Notes: generated by a model from the sequence alone, not told the origin. 64,000 nucleotides of DNA from Pholis gunnellus (GCA_910591455.2 OU342820.1:7338706-7402705), one strand, 5' to 3'. Numbered from the stretch's first letter, positions 46,621 through 59,810 are shown. Made by a program: numbers and translations.

Positions 46621-48354
46621 CCGTACTGTAGGAAGCCCTCAGTGTTGCCACAGGAGGGTTTGTTCTGTACCAGTGTCTCAAAGTACTACTCCTGTGTTGG
46701 CTGATGAGGCATTGAGTGACAACTGATCCTCATTAACTCTGCTATATTTGTATTTCTGCTTCGAAATGTGAGCACCCAGGGAGCACTGAGAGCGAGCGAG
46801 CGCCGTAAGCCATTACATCACATTGCTGACAACTTGAATGTAGCGAGCCTGTTGACTTTTTACAAACTGACTGTGATCCAGCAAGGAAAAGTCAACAAAA
46901 CCTGCTTGCTTTTCACCGTCTCCAAAAGTCAGCAGAGAGTTGCCACACTAGGAATTAAAAGCTGCAATTGTGAAACTTCATGCCTCGAGGCAGGAAGCGT
47001 ATTGTTAGTCCTGACGCTCGGTTCTTTTAGTTCACAGCACTCGTCTCTCATCCTGATGAGCTGTCTACCTGGAAACATGTAGCCTGAGGTAAGCTGGGGA
47101 AGCTCTTGGTGAATCTCAAAGAAAAAAAGAACAACAACAATTAGAATTGTAACAGATGGCTTGTCTGCTTCAATTCACCTTTAATGTCTTTTATCTTTTT
47201 TACTCCGGGATTTTATTCCATTTATTTATAGGCCGCATAAATAACACATATAATAGACGAGAAAACATTCAAGTGAAATAAAGTTTTATGAAATATTGAG
47301 GGCAAAATATTTAAAGATCGCATAAACACCAGAAGACAATAGCTTCATGGCTCTAAACGTTACATCTCAGAAATCCCCATCCTCTACCCTTTATGTCGTC
47401 TTGGTTTCCATGGCGATGACTCGTTGACTCGAGGGCCACCAATCACGTCCCGGCATGAAGGGCAGAGGCTGCCCGTGCGTTGAGTCAGAAACGGAAGAAG
47501 AAAAGCGAACATGACGACAGACTCGACCCTCTGACCCCGACATGGATGATGCTTCAGCCAAGTGGGGCCAAGGAGAATAATCATCAGGAAATATATAAAT
47601 AAGTAGGAAATGTTAGCGTGGCTGAGACAGCAAAGAGAGCTTACGGCAAAAGAGGAAAGGGTAATGAACTGCACATTAAGTAGACCTTGAAATAACCTAC
47701 AGTAGCTGGAGCTCAAAATAACGTACGCACGGTGACATACGCCACTACTGCTGCTCTAAACAAATGTTAGGGACAGACTTTTCTTTTACCCTGTATTTGT
47801 TGTGACAAACGGAGGCATCAAACTATATTATCATAATTGCACCGGAGAGCAAATCAATAGAGCGTGGAGAATTGTGTCAGCCTGAGAGGTGAACTTTCAA
47901 TTTTCTATAAGGTTCTCAGTTTCTTGCATCTACTTCCTCCAGCGTACTTTCGGACTGATGGCATAAAATCGATGGCAGGATGAAGCCTGGCATTTCTGCA
48001 CTGGAATCCAGAGAATTCACTCATTTTAGAAACACACACGTTTTTTTATTGACAGACGGATGCACAAATGAGCTAGACTAGACAAGAGTATTATTCATTT
48101 TACTAAGAACAGGTATTGTGTGAATTTAGGTAACTTTTGTTTAAAGAAAAGGCCTCTTTCAAAAAAACAATTTCAGTACAAAGAAATTCAATTCATATAT
48201 TTTCCCTAGTGATTTCCCTTCGATCCTCCACTTCTTCCAGCTCTAATCTCCTCCACGACTGTCAATGTGCCTACACTCATCACCACACACGTCCAATGAT
48301 CTTTCTGTCCGCGTTCCTCTGATGCTGTTCTTGGCAACGTTTGCGGCGCGGCTC
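45904..48354. other. Intergenic, no gene recognised
   Basis: Only a GA microsatellite (46573-46616) is identifiable. No coding similarity is seen. Confidence 0.6.
46573..46616 (+). repeat. (GA)n microsatellite
   Basis: A 44-nt pure GA tract. Confidence 0.95.
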
Positions 48355-48800
48355 TATAGACGCCAACGTTGGTCGGTCCAGGCTGAAATGTCTCAACAAC
48401 TGTCGGTGGAATTGCCTTGACATTTTGAGCACACATTCATGTTTCCCAGATGATGAATCCTAATGACTTTTGATGAAGCCTCGACTGTCCCTCAAGCACC
48501 ACCTGCAGGTTTTTATTGTTTTGAGTGTAAAGTCTCGGGCAGCTATCGTAGTGGATTACCATGTAGGTAGGTTTGGTTTGGAGATCCCTGAGCTTTTCTT
48601 CTAGCGCCATCATCAGGTCAACATTTCTGGTTGTACACTAATTTGGTTTATGATACTCGCAAAACTAATAACATCCGTGTCTGTATTTTGCATTTAATTG
48701 TAATTATGAAATATTATCATAACACACTAAATCAAGACGATGAACCAGGCAAACGTTATACCTGCTAAGCAGCATGTTAGAGTTGTCATTGTTCTAAGCT
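48355..48800 (+). repeat. Dispersed repeat family B, copy 3
   Basis: The most complete copy here: GGCTGAAATGTCTCAACAAC, then GATGAATCCTAATGACTTT, then CTAGCGCCATCATCAGGTCA, then ACGTTATACCTGCTAAGCAG. These blocks occur in this order in a very common fish repeat. Confidence 0.8.
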
Positions 48801-49659
48801 CTGGGGGATCATTCTCCTCTCTCCTACTGTACGGCCATGAAGATGCTTTACATTCATTCTCATCACTTTCTCTGTTGTTATTGCTGTACACTTGCATTTG
48901 ATGTCTCCCCGTTGATGCTTTTGAGTGTGCAATCAATCCCACAATGTTTCAAATTGCAGACGATAAGAGACAAGAAAGGAGATATGTGAAAGAAAAGCCA
49001 CAGTGGGAGAGAAGCCCCGAGATGCTCCTTCAGTGCACCGTTATGAATCACATAAATTGAGGCGATTGAATTGAGTTCTTTGCATCAATACCTTCAGCAG
49101 TGGGGTCCTTAATCGTTTTTTTTTTTTTTGTGAAAACTAAAGGAGGGACCACTCTTCAAACCAGCCAATCTCCTGTGCACTGACCCATTCACACACGCAA
49201 TCCTCGTTATGTTGGCTGTAAAGCAGGCTGAAGGAAACGATGCGGCGAGAGCCCGGGAAATGAGATGGCTTTTTAAAAATCCATCAGAATATCGGATAGT
49301 GCTCTGCTTCGCCCACAATTGCAAATCTTTAGAAATAAATATAAAAAAAACGACAACTTTGAATCTCCTAAACTGGAGCAAGCTTTTTTTTTATTGGCGG
49401 GAAGAAAAAAAAAAACACCCTTAGGGGAAACTGTTTGCAATGCTGTGTGGATAAACGGAAACAAAATCAGTGAGACGCACAAATGTGTAATACAGCTGCA
49501 AGTCGCTAAGAGGACTTCTACTGTAAATATCAGCGGGGGGCGGCGGGGGGGGGTTGCACTTCTGTTTCCTGAAGGTGTGGTAGAGACAACGCAGAGACAA
49601 AAGGAATAGATAGAGGAAAGGAAAACAGAGAGAGAGATTGATAGAGAGTTGGATTCAAG

Positions 49660-49830
49660 AAGCATTTAATTGCTAATTAATAGGATCATGTTTGGGCTGC
49701 AACAAACTGTAAAGCCTTATGGGACCTCTACAGTGCTCCTTATGGCACTGCCTTTAAACTGCCTTTGGAACACTAATTAAATCACACCCTGCTGCTAATT
49801 AATTCGCCACCGCTAATTAAACTGAAAGGC
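49660..49830. promoter_or_regulatory. Cluster of CTAATTA homeodomain-type motifs
   Basis: Four CTAATTAA sites (near 49673, 49773, 49794 and 49812) lie within about 150 nt of otherwise unique sequence. TAATTA is the core site of many homeodomain proteins. A developmental enhancer is possible but unproven. Confidence 0.3.
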
Positions 49831-51579
49831 ACCTTCTTTTCACCCAGTCCTCTCTGTCCCTCAGCTCCTCTCCTCTCTACGGTTTCTCCATCTTTCTGTT
49901 TTTCCGCCTCCCCCCCGATTCAGCGACTCGCCCGACAAGCCGAACGCTCGCTCTCCCCACAGTGTCTTCACGGCTGACAGCTGATGCTATTATTGCGTCG
50001 TATGCCCCCAGCTGAAAGTGAGGCATCTTGCTATTTGTACCTTTTTTTTAAATGGTTTCACCAACAGGGGGATTGTTAACAGGATGTCAAATATAATCAC
50101 TCTCTAAATTCCAGCACCACACTCAGCTGATAGGATTCAACCTCTTGTCTCCCACACAGTCGATCAACGGCTGCGTACGCTGCAAATGGCTCCCGGAACA
50201 ACAACGCGATACTTGTTGTTTTTCCGTACCGATGAATAATACTGCTAATCTCTGTCCCTTTTTAAAAAGGAGAAAATGTCTTCCGATGACTCACGACTTT
50301 CAGCGATCCATAATGTGCTTTACTTCCATGCCTGTAATCATTTTGTCAGGTTTCATCCTCTGCATATCTCGCTTTGGATTGTCTCGAAGCGGTGCACTGT
50401 GGTTGAACTGTGAGGAAGAAAGGAGGGCCTCGCACAGGAGCCCTTGGTGCGCGGCTGCTGATTTGTTGGCGTGCCATGCGGTGACTGATGGGAAGACGAC
50501 AGCTGTGCGGGGATGCTGTGTGATTCTGGCCTCGCTTGGTCGAGCTCGGTGCTAGTTTAGTTCCCCCGTGTGCGGACGCCGGCCTCCTGACCCCTCCTCA
50601 ATAACTCTGTCATGGAAATGTGTTACATGTCAATTTGAGGCCCTATGAATACCCCCACACCACCCACCCCCCCACACACACACACACATCCACACAGGAA
50701 GTAACTGAGCATAGCGGGGCATGACAGTTAAATCTCATATGAACTTGTATCGGACAGCTTTTCAAAGACTGTATTAGGTCACGCAGAATAACATGGATTT
50801 CATCCATCCATCCATCTATCTACCTATCTATTTTTCTCTCATTTATAATAATTGAAATGACCTCATTATATCTTCAATTTAGTCAACTTATTGACGCATA
50901 ATGAGCAGCCGCAGAGCTCCTCACCGGGCACACACATACAGTGGCCTGGGGTTATAACGGCCGGCTGAGGAGTCTTCCACACGGAGACATTGACCCGTGG
51001 CTAACTTTGTCGTCTTCGGTCAAGTGATTCATAGACAAACTGTTTTTCAGCAAAGTAGCATTTCATGTTTTTCACAAAGCAAGCATGTCATTGTTTCTAA
51101 ATGCTTTGTTGCCCTGATGTGTGCTAACTACTGGCATTAGAAACCATTTGAGTGAACATACCTTCTCATCTTGTGCTGAGGGGCATTTAAAGGAGAATTA
51201 CACTTTTTTTTCAATCAAGGTCGATGTTCCAGAGACTCCAGAGACACTGCTGGGCACAGCTGACACAATTCTAATACTGTACAAAGCACTGCCTTGAGGT
51301 TCTTGCACTTATAGCTTTATTCCATTTCATGCCATTTTATACTTCTACTCAGTCTTTGAATTACGAGCTAACCAGGGGGGGCTGAGCTCCCATCGAATCA
51401 ATAAAAGGTAGATTTTTTTAGTGTCTTGAAAGAATGGATAAATCATTCAGCCAGTATATTAGAGGATTTTTTAATGCCGCAGTTACTGAAATACTTTAAG
51501 AAATAGTTGAAATCAGATGAAGCTTAAATGTCCATTGTCTGTGTTGTTTAATGTTTCAGCAATACATTCACACTTATCA

Positions 51580-51736
51580 TGCATTACTGCAAAGTAACTA
51601 TTGAGTACTTTTACTTTTGATACTTACATTAGTTTACTTCAGTACTTCTACTTGAGTTTTGAATAAAAAACGTATTTGTTACATAGTATCGCTACTTTTC
51701 CTTGGGTAAAGCACCTGGATACTTATCCTTCCACTG
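51580..51736 (-). repeat. Remnant of a widespread fish repeat ending CAGTGGAAGGATAAG
   Basis: Read on the - strand it begins CAGTGGAAGGATAAGTATCC and continues with AAAGTAGCGATACTATG and CAAGTAGAAGTACTG wording. I recognise this as a common fish repeat whose usual end is CAGTGGTGGAAGAAGTATTC. The other end is not visible, so this copy is truncated. Confidence 0.6.
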
Positions 51737-53628
51737 GTTTTATAACCCATGATGTAATTCTACACAATCCATGTGACCAACTGAAACATTCACTCTGACT
51801 AACCTCCACATAACCTTCATTAATTTATATTGAGTGAAACTTTTTCTTGATGAATACGCATTGATACACAGTGTGCAAACATACATTTCACTCAAATGGT
51901 ATATTAGGTCCTCTGCACTGAAATGAATGCACTTTGAAAATGGACAGGTCCAATAATTGAGTTAAAAATAACCTTTAGTTAACCCAAATGCACAAATGAC
52001 TCTCTCTTTGACCCAAGCAGCACTCATAAAACACAACGCTGCCACAGATTGTTCACCCATGTAATGGGAAAGTGTTTTACAGCTCAGATCTTCAGTTTGA
52101 AGTTCAAACTAAATGATCTTCCAGAGGATCAGTGTAGTGCTTCCCTGTGCTTTAAATATCCATCCACTGACATCAATAACAATTATGACGATGATTATGA
52201 TGATAAAGGATTGTGCTGCAGTTCTCTCGGGCTATGATGTGATTAAATTACCAACGACAAAGATAATGAAAGTCATACACTATTGATTACGGCTGAGATA
52301 AACCTTTACGGTGCTGGTGTAGAATTTAAGGCCTCACTCTTCAGGAGAGTGTGTGTGTGTGTGTGTGTGTGTTTGCATATTCTCTGTTTTACTCTGCGGT
52401 ATCAGCACAGACAGCACAATGACCTTGTAAGGGTCATTAAGGATGGTTTGGCTCAAGGGGGTTAACTGGATGCAAAGAGTGTTTGTGTGTGTGTGTGTGC
52501 TTGTGTGTGAAAGCAGATACACACCACGTATATAAACATTCACAGCATCAACACCTTCGCATGCGGCATATAGAAATATCATGTGGTGCGAGTCTCTGCG
52601 TGTGAGCGTGAACACTGGCGGAAGGTATGTGTGATCACATAACGAGGTCTGGTATTAAAAGATGTGTTGAGTACATCTTACCAAGTCTCATGCAATCTTA
52701 TTCGGCATGTTTTATTGAAAAGCTTTTCATCTGCTGCAGGGCTCTACACCAACTCATGAAAGTGGTTGCCATGCAGCTTTTGGTTGCTTGCACTTCTAAT
52801 ATGCTTGGTGTTTTTAGTCACCTTATATTGTGAGTAATTAACCCTCAATGCAGTTATCGGTCAGCTCAATCATGAGAATGTGACATGAAAGAATCCAAGC
52901 TTTAATGCAGTAGCTGAACAGAATCCTTTGTAGTTCGTGCTCCGTCTGCTCCTCTACAGAATTAGAATCTTAAGTGTTAACGTTGTCAGTTAAAATGCCA
53001 GTAGAGCAGCTGTCCGTTCTCTCCCTTTCAATTAGTGGTTTTCAGCCCAACTTGAAAGAAATAATAAATTGTCCATTTGTAAAACAGTGTTGTTGTGATG
53101 TTGTCTCTACAGGAGATGTCGGCACCGCCCGGTGAACGATAGCAAACAGACACACATCATGCAACGGCAATATTCATTTAATACCACCAATGCAACACAT
53201 TTTAAATGGGGAGTGCATGTTATCATGTTTGCTGTTCCTACTTTTTAAACATTTCTCAACATAGTTGCCAATGGAAACATGGAAACCCCTACTTTAGGGC
53301 CCTGTGTTGTATTTATTTTGTCTATTCTATCAATCTATTTTCATTGTTTTATCTATTTTATTGGTGTAATTCATCCTGAGTTGTATTTGTTCATTCTGAT
53401 CCTTTCATGGAAAGTATACTAAGCAGTGCGTCTGCATTGGTAGCAGGTTAAACAATGATAGGACTTTAATCAGCATATTCTTTTCATTGGAGATCTTTTC
53501 AGATTCTCTGACTAACCATCCAAGTCTGCTCAAACACTCCTTTAGTCCACGTCATCTTGAATGCAATGAATTTCGAATGACTAGTCTGATGGAAATTTCA
53601 TTTCAGTGTTTGCTCTCTTTGTGACGTG

Positions 53629-53636
53629 CGTGTGTG

Positions 53637-53690
<54 letters not shown>
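53629..53690 (+). repeat. (GT)n microsatellite
   Basis: A 62-nt GT tract with one GC interruption. Confidence 0.92.
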
Positions 53691-53691
<1 letters not shown>

Positions 53692-54339
53692 ACTAAAATC
53701 CACTGGGAGATGTCTGGAAAGAGAGTCTGCCTGAAACATCTGCTTTAGGACCCCTACGAGGGACAGATGTGGCCCGTGTCCATTGTTTTTCACTGGATTT
53801 ATTTCCAAAAGAGGATATGATCCTTATTAAGGAAGACCTTAGAAGTAATCACACAAAATATCCTAAATAGTTAATCACTTTATAGATGGTCTCTGTATTT
53901 TCCACTTTTAGAAGTATAGAAAACCTGCAAGACCAAAAAAAAAGGCCTGACGCAGAACTGTGACGGATGAGCTGGCCAAGATCAATTTAACTTGAGGAGG
54001 GAGAGGCTCGACATGTGGCCAAGGATGGGGAATGATGTAGGGTGCTCACTGTGGCCTTATGTCCCACAAGAGACAGGGAGGATTAAGGAAATTAGGCGTT
54101 TTAAGCTTCATTTATGCTTCTGCATTAAGGGGTTACACCATCCCTACGGCGGCTACGTGCGTAAGCTCAGCGGGCTATTTCATAGCTGACGTGTTTATGA
54201 TACAGGAAGGTGTCTCTGTAAATTACAAAGTAGTATTGACGCTGAAACAGTCGCTGTTAATATTGTAACACAACGGTCAACGTTGGGAAATGTTGTTGCA
54301 ACTAAAGCGCTTATTTAAGGTTAGAAAACATATCATTGT

Positions 54340-54560
54340 TCGGCTCATAGACTTTATACAGGAAGTGGACGTAGTCACCGTGACATCACCCACTGGTTTG
54401 TAGACTGCTGTTTGAAATCTTTGATTTCGATATTTTGGCTGTCGCCATCGTGGGTTTGTTTTGGAACCAGAAATGACAAGAGAGGGTGGAGCTAAGTACA
54501 ACTGAACGTTGAATAAGACAACTGTAGGCAACCAACATTTTACAACTAACTTTTAACTGA
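54340..54560 (+). repeat. Dispersed repeat family A, copy 2
   Basis: It contains GACTTTATACAGGAAGTGGA, CGTAGTCACCGTGACATCAC, GAGGGTGGAGCTAAGTACAA and GTTGAATAAGACA, in the same order as copies 1 and 3. Confidence 0.75.
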
Positions 54561-54829
54561 CACGAGTGCCGGTCCCCTGAATGAAAGTCCTTTGTTTGTT
54601 TATCCCATCCACCGCCTCAGGTGCCAATTTGATCTCCCAGGAACCACAAATATACCCCTGCTTTAAAACACAGATATTTGGAGGGATACGTTATATTCAG
54701 ATAAGTAAAATAAAAGAATCTTGTAAGATGTTATTTTCTTTTTGTTGACTCATTGATCCTGGTTGTTCTTCTCTTTAGCCATGCTGTTGGAGCGGCGGAT
54801 ATAGCAGTGTAGGTCTCAGCCTTCGCCCA

Positions 54830-55160
54830 CCACTTTGGTCCAGCCTGAAATATCTCAGCAGTTGGATGGATTGGTATAACATTTTGTGAAGATCCATCCT
54901 ACTAACTTCAGTGACTCTTACCACAATGAAGATTGCAGTTCTGGGATTTTGTGAAATGTCTATTGGTTACCATGGAATTTGCTGCAGGTATTCATGACCC
55001 CATCGGGATGAATTGTAATAAGTTTGGCGATCCATTTCCTTTTCGTTTAGTGCCATCACCAAGTCAAGAATTTGTCCGATACTTGATGAGCAAATACCTG
55101 CAAAACCATCGATATTCCCATCAGTCTCAGCTGTAGTGCTATATGACAAATGCATGCTAA
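54830..55160 (+). repeat. Dispersed repeat family B, copy 4
   Basis: Blocks include CAGCCTGAAATATCTCAGCA, GGTTACCATGGAATTTGCTG, GGGATGAATTGTAATAAG and TTCCCATCAGTCTCAGCTGT, in the family order. Confidence 0.8.
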
Positions 55161-57419
55161 CTATCTATAATGCATCTATTCATTTGAGAGCAATCCGTCG
55201 TCCCTGCTCTAATCAGGAGCTTTGATGCTTCAGCAATTACTGCTAGAATAATGGAACCTGATATGTTGTTGTCCCAGTTCTGTGTAAATGGACTTGGGCA
55301 TGTAATCTTACACAACCCCAGGTGTGTGGCCACTGGGGTCAGATTGAAATGTCTTGGGACAGGTGCATTAAAGAGCAGTTCAATTGTAGACACTCGGTGA
55401 AGGTTCAGTGTCACGGCGATGCACTGAGCAATACAGTGAGTCTTAAAATGTCTCACTTTAATTGTTTATTAAATTATGAAAGAGACAAGGCCCATGTTTG
55501 AGATGTAATTTGATCATTTCAATTGGTTTACAATTGTGTAGCTTGGGGAAGTAACTAATGTGTCTCTCAGTAATATTTATTCAGATTGATATTGTGCAGA
55601 GTCAATGAATGTAAATCTAATCTAATAGTGGAGTACTTCTATTTTCCCTTCCAGGAATAAGGATATTCTCCGTGGCTACAGAACCTCATTTTGATTTAGA
55701 TTGTTTGCGATTGGCTGAGACAGATTTTGTGATGATCCCATTTCTGAAGAGCTTTGAAAGTTTGAAAGGTGTAATGAGGTCACTGCAGCGGGCTTTCATG
55801 ATGCCGAATAAAACATTTCTGTCGTTGTTCCTAGCTTCTGTGCAAAGTGAGCTCTGAAGGCTAACGGGTTTGGAATGTGAACGAGGAAAGGAGACAACAC
55901 CATGTAGGAGTTTATTTCAGTTAGACCCAAGGTCGCTTTACTCTAAAACGTCTTCTCTTTTTATTAAAGCTTACTTACTATCTGTGAGTAAAAGAGGGAA
56001 AAAAAAGGTGCAGCTTGTTGTCAACACCGGGGATTCACTGGGACTACAAAATCACTTGTGGGTCTAATATATCTCTGATGCTTGCAATGTGCCGCCACAC
56101 TGGACTGTTATCTTGTGGAGTATCCTGGGTAAATGCTCCTTTTAAGCCAATAAAAAAAGAAATCTCTTGGTAGAGTAGCTGAATGTGTTGGACCGGAGGA
56201 GTTATAGTTATGTTCTCGCACCACTTTGTGGAGACTACAAGTGGTCTTTATCAATTCTGAACAATAAGAAACAGCTGTGCTTCTGTTCCTTCTGAGATGC
56301 ATGCAAGTTTGTGGCCCAAAAATGGCTAATTACACACGTATGGTGACTAAATCAGGACTGTACTGGATTATGAATGGCGGACTTCTCTAAATAAATATTT
56401 GAATGGATACAATAAATAATTTTGGCTAATTTTTAAATATTTCAGTGTTCAGAAATCAACCATTAAACATTCTCATAGTTTCAGTCTTCTCCAAGAAAAA
56501 AAAAAAAAGGATTCAGTAACTCAGTTGACTCAACTTTCCCTTTGAAGAAGTTTAAAGAATCAAATTAAAGAGGAAGCCCCGACTTTGATACTGCCATCTC
56601 AGCATGAACATTTTAGATTAGATCAGGAAAAATATCCTCCCAGAGGCAATTTGCTTTCCAATATATGTCACGTTTCTACACGCTGTAAAATATATGGGGT
56701 TTTCTCGAGTTTACAGCCCTTCACGAAAACCTAAAGGTGCTCCTGGGCTCTTCGTGGCATGTAGGTAATCGACAGCACACGTTGGAGTACGTTTCTGTAA
56801 GTGTGATAAGATGATAAATATAGAATTGGATAAACAGCTCCGGGGAGAAGCACTGTGAGATGTATGGTGATGTCATCAGCGGTACTGGACCAAATATGAG
56901 TCATCTGCAAGTTTAGCAGCCTCGGTGATGAAAACATCAGCCTTAAAATAGGCTAATCCACTGAAATCCACAAATTCAAACTGCTCGCACACACATAAGC
57001 ACAGACACGTACTTAAACCAAAGTGGTGCCTGCACAGATCATTTTAGATGAACTAGAGATAAATAATGGAATACTTACTACATGTGCTAATACATGTGTG
57101 AATTATTGACCTTAAGCTGTAAAGCTATCAAACATGTTAATTCAAAGGCTTTATACTGCCATGTATGCGCGTGCATGCACAGATCACAGAGCTGCAATAA
57201 AAGCCTACTGGATTTTACAAATCCGCTTTGTGTCACAAAACTTTAGAAGAAGAAGAGAGAGGGAGCGAGTGAGGGCAAGTTAGTGTCTCTGCATTAACAA
57301 GGTCTCCTTACTGCAACTCTATCCAACTCTCACTTTCTGTTTGGATTTTTATAATTTTCTCCATTTATTTCTCCTTAACATGTCCTGACATCATGGATTA
57401 TTCAGTGAGCCTTCCAAGC
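55161..57419. other. Intergenic, no gene recognised
   Basis: AT-rich DNA without recognisable coding sequence or nameable repeats. Confidence 0.55.
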
Positions 57420-57890
57420 ACAGGCCTGGAGCCCAGAGGGTCAGGGGGCCCCTGTGTCAGAGCGTCTGTGTGAAGCTAACATTATAATGTCATCAACATT
57501 AACATTTCTTGTTGAAAAGTCAATAAAAAAAGACCTTAAAATGAGTACGAAGAACTGCAAAACGACCACAAAGACAAGCAAATCGACTACAGAGAGACAG
57601 AAAATGACTACGAAGAGATGCATAACAGACTCAAAACGACTGCAAAAACATGCAAAATGACATTCTGTGACCCAAATCTATGACAAAGAGATGCAAACCG
57701 TTTACAAAGAGACACAAAATTAGATTAAAAAAGATTATAAACAGGTACAAAATGACTACAGATACTCCCAAAATGACTACAAAGGGACACAAATCGATGT
57801 TTTTAGTCTGGGGGTCTTGCTCTTGTTCAGCTCAGAGAATTTGGGGGATTTTCACATGTCTGTTCCAAGGGGCCCACTGTCTCATAACCC
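57420..57890 (+). repeat. Dispersed element with an internal degenerate minisatellite
   Basis: The core (about 57530-57800) is a decayed tandem array of units like AAAATGACTACAAAGAGACA, about 20 nt each. It is flanked by related GGGGGCCCCTGTG and AGGGGCCCACTGTC segments, which look like diverged inverted ends. I recognise the arrangement as recurring in fish genomes. An apparent + strand open frame across it is a by-product of the array. Confidence 0.6.
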
Positions 57891-58329
57891 GGCTAATGCC
57901 GGAAATTTGTGCACGTCCTTTTTTTATTTGCTCTTTCATTCAGCTCCTTTCCTGCCTTATTGTTCCACCGCCTCCACTCTTCTTTGCTCACCTTTGGGTA
58001 ACCTTTCTCTCGTTCGCACAGTACCTTTCTACATCCCTCCTCTTTCTGAGGACAGATCTCATCTCTGACTGGCTGATTGGGTTACTGCGGCTGTCCCTGT
58101 TGACACACACACGTACACACATTAGATGGCTTTGCAGGGGACTGAGACTGCATTAGAATGAAATGCAGACGGACAGCGAATAATGACATGGACCTCCCGC
58201 TGATGCACAGTCGGATAAGCTTCTATTGGCGACTGCTGGCTGACTGCTCAACTAGTCATCTGGCCTTGTTGCTCCTTGGTGCTCTGGTTAGCTGATTGGT
58301 AGCTCTCTGCTGACTCTTGCTGATCTCTG

Positions 58330-58393
58330 AATTACTTTCATCCATCCATCATCTATACCCACTTATCCTGTGCAGGGTTGCATGGGGATAGAG
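58330..58393 (+). repeat. Fragment of a common fish repeat, split by the 58394-59802 insertion
   Basis: CATCCATCCATCATCTATAC followed by CCACTTATCCTGTGCAGGG is the start of a repeat widespread in fish. It is interrupted after GGATAGAG by the hAT-type element and seems to resume at 59803 with GGATAGAGCTATACCAGC. Confidence 0.6.
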
Positions 58394-59802
58394 CAGTGGC
58401 GGGCCGTGGATTTTATACCCGGGCCTTCAGTGCTGTTCTACACTTCTAATAACCTCATTATGACTTCACAGCTACGGGTTATTATTTGTTTTGTGTAAAA
58501 GCCGCATATTCACATAACACTGCAACATTTGACAAATGAAATAAAATGTTACATGAAGCTCAACACCTACAAAACACGAAATGCAGAGTGCAGATACATG
58601 AATACGAGCATGACGGGACGCTGCGTCATTAATGGACAATATAGTCCAAATCAATGTAACACAAATATTATTCATAAAAACGCCACGATAGACAAATGAA
58701 CAGTAGTAACTGTAGAGGTAAACAGACAAACTTCACTTACCAAATGCTGTCTATCCTCCTTTCTTTGTTGACAAAGAGTTTAATCCCAGTACATCGTTTC
58801 AGTTCCAGTAAGAAGTCCTTCTCGATTCATGGACGCCAGTGATGACAGTCGAGCCTCCCCAGTTGTATTTTGCTGGTCGTCTTCGGCCGCCGGTTGGCCG
58901 TCTGTCTTCAGCCGGCCGTCCGTCTTCGTCCGTGGACCGGCGAAGGGCGGGCCGCGGTTGTGGAGCTGTTTCCCTGCGAACGTGGTCGTTGAGTTGTAGA
59001 TCCACTCGAGTCTCTCCAAAAGTACCGACGCTCAGTTAAAATGAAACACATTCCCAGCCATAACATGTGCAACGCTTCTCCGACGCTGCATACAAATTCT
59101 TTTCCTGCCTGGGTCAGGGCTGCTAGCTGTGGGGTTGGCCTTCTTGAGAAAGGCGTTCCCAGTAACTTCGCCACTAAATCAGTTTCTCCTCCTCCTTCCG
59201 CCATTTGATGTTAAAAAATCAAAGATAGGTAAAAAAAAATAAAAATGCCATAATTTGTTCCATATCTTTCCACTTGAACTCTGACTGCTACAACCCCTGC
59301 TAGCAAGCATACGTTTCACTTTAGTCACATGCTCGCCCACTGACCAATCACAGCACACTCTGCACCTCGCGGCAGAGCTGCACCTGGACACTGAGCTGCA
59401 CGTAATGCTGACGTAGTTGTAGGCCAGCTAGCCACTCTGGCGCATCAAAAAATGTCAAACTAAAGATCTGATTGGTTGAACACTATGACAATCAACAATA
59501 TCGTCCACATTCACTTAAACTGCACATGGATTCACTTGTGAGTCTGCAGGCCTCGGGCCTCTCTTCTTACCTAGAGACACAGAGGTGAAATCTGATTGGA
59601 TAAAAGCTCAACTTAAAACAAGCTGCAGTGGAAGCAGAGCAACTGAGGAACACAGTAGCTGTGCAATGAGAAAATAAGATAATGGGAAAAATATTTGTAT
59701 AAATTATGATACATGTATTATTAAATTATAAAATAGCGATAACTTTGTGATTCTGTTTAGGCCAGCAGAGAAGGTTTTGCAGCCCCTGACGGACCGCCAC
59801 TG
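58394..59802 (-). mobile_element. Non-autonomous hAT-type element, long form (1409 bp), - strand orientation
   Basis: The ends are CAGTGGCGGGCCGTGG and GACGGACCGCCACTG. An exact 8-bp duplication GGATAGAG flanks it (58386-58393 and 59803-59810). The last 350 nt, read on the - strand, match the start of the short element at 38321 (GCAGAGCAACTGAGGA, AGGTGAAATCTGATTGGATA and others in inverted form), so both belong to one family. A GC-rich interior encodes a transposase fragment on the - strand. Confidence 0.9.
58908..59204 (-). pseudogene. hAT transposase N-terminal remnant (ZMYM1/TTF-type-like)
   Basis: The - strand open frame starts MAEGGGETDLVAKLLGTPFS and continues RRPTPQLAALTQAGKEFV. The RPTPxLxxLTQAGKxFVRHFQ wording precedes a TTF-type zinc finger in hAT transposases and ZMYM1-like proteins. 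After KEFV the similarity stops and the finger and catalytic core are absent. The match is from memory and is moderate. Confidence 0.55.
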
Positions 59803-59810
59803 GGATAGAG

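Larger units (their letters stand above)
48801..54339. other. Intergenic with a TAATTA-rich block and microsatellites
   Basis: No gene was recognised. It includes the homeodomain-type motif cluster at 49660-49830, a repeat remnant at 51580-51736, a GT tract at 52349-52373 and another at 53629-53690. The open frame at 50145-50555 has no recognisable similarity. Confidence 0.6.

Noticed and set aside
50145..50555. A 136-codon + strand open frame
   Set aside because: No family similarity recognised and the composition looks random. It lies in repeat-poor intergenic DNA with no splice context.
50935..50965. ATACAGTGGCCTGGGG as a Tc1/mariner terminal repeat
   Set aside because: It departs from the usual TACAGTGSCTTGCRAAAG wording after a few bases and no partner end or TA duplication was found.
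56313..56324. CCAAAAATGG, a match to the SRF CArG consensus
   Set aside because: A single match 30 kb downstream of the gene is expected by chance and has no supporting context.
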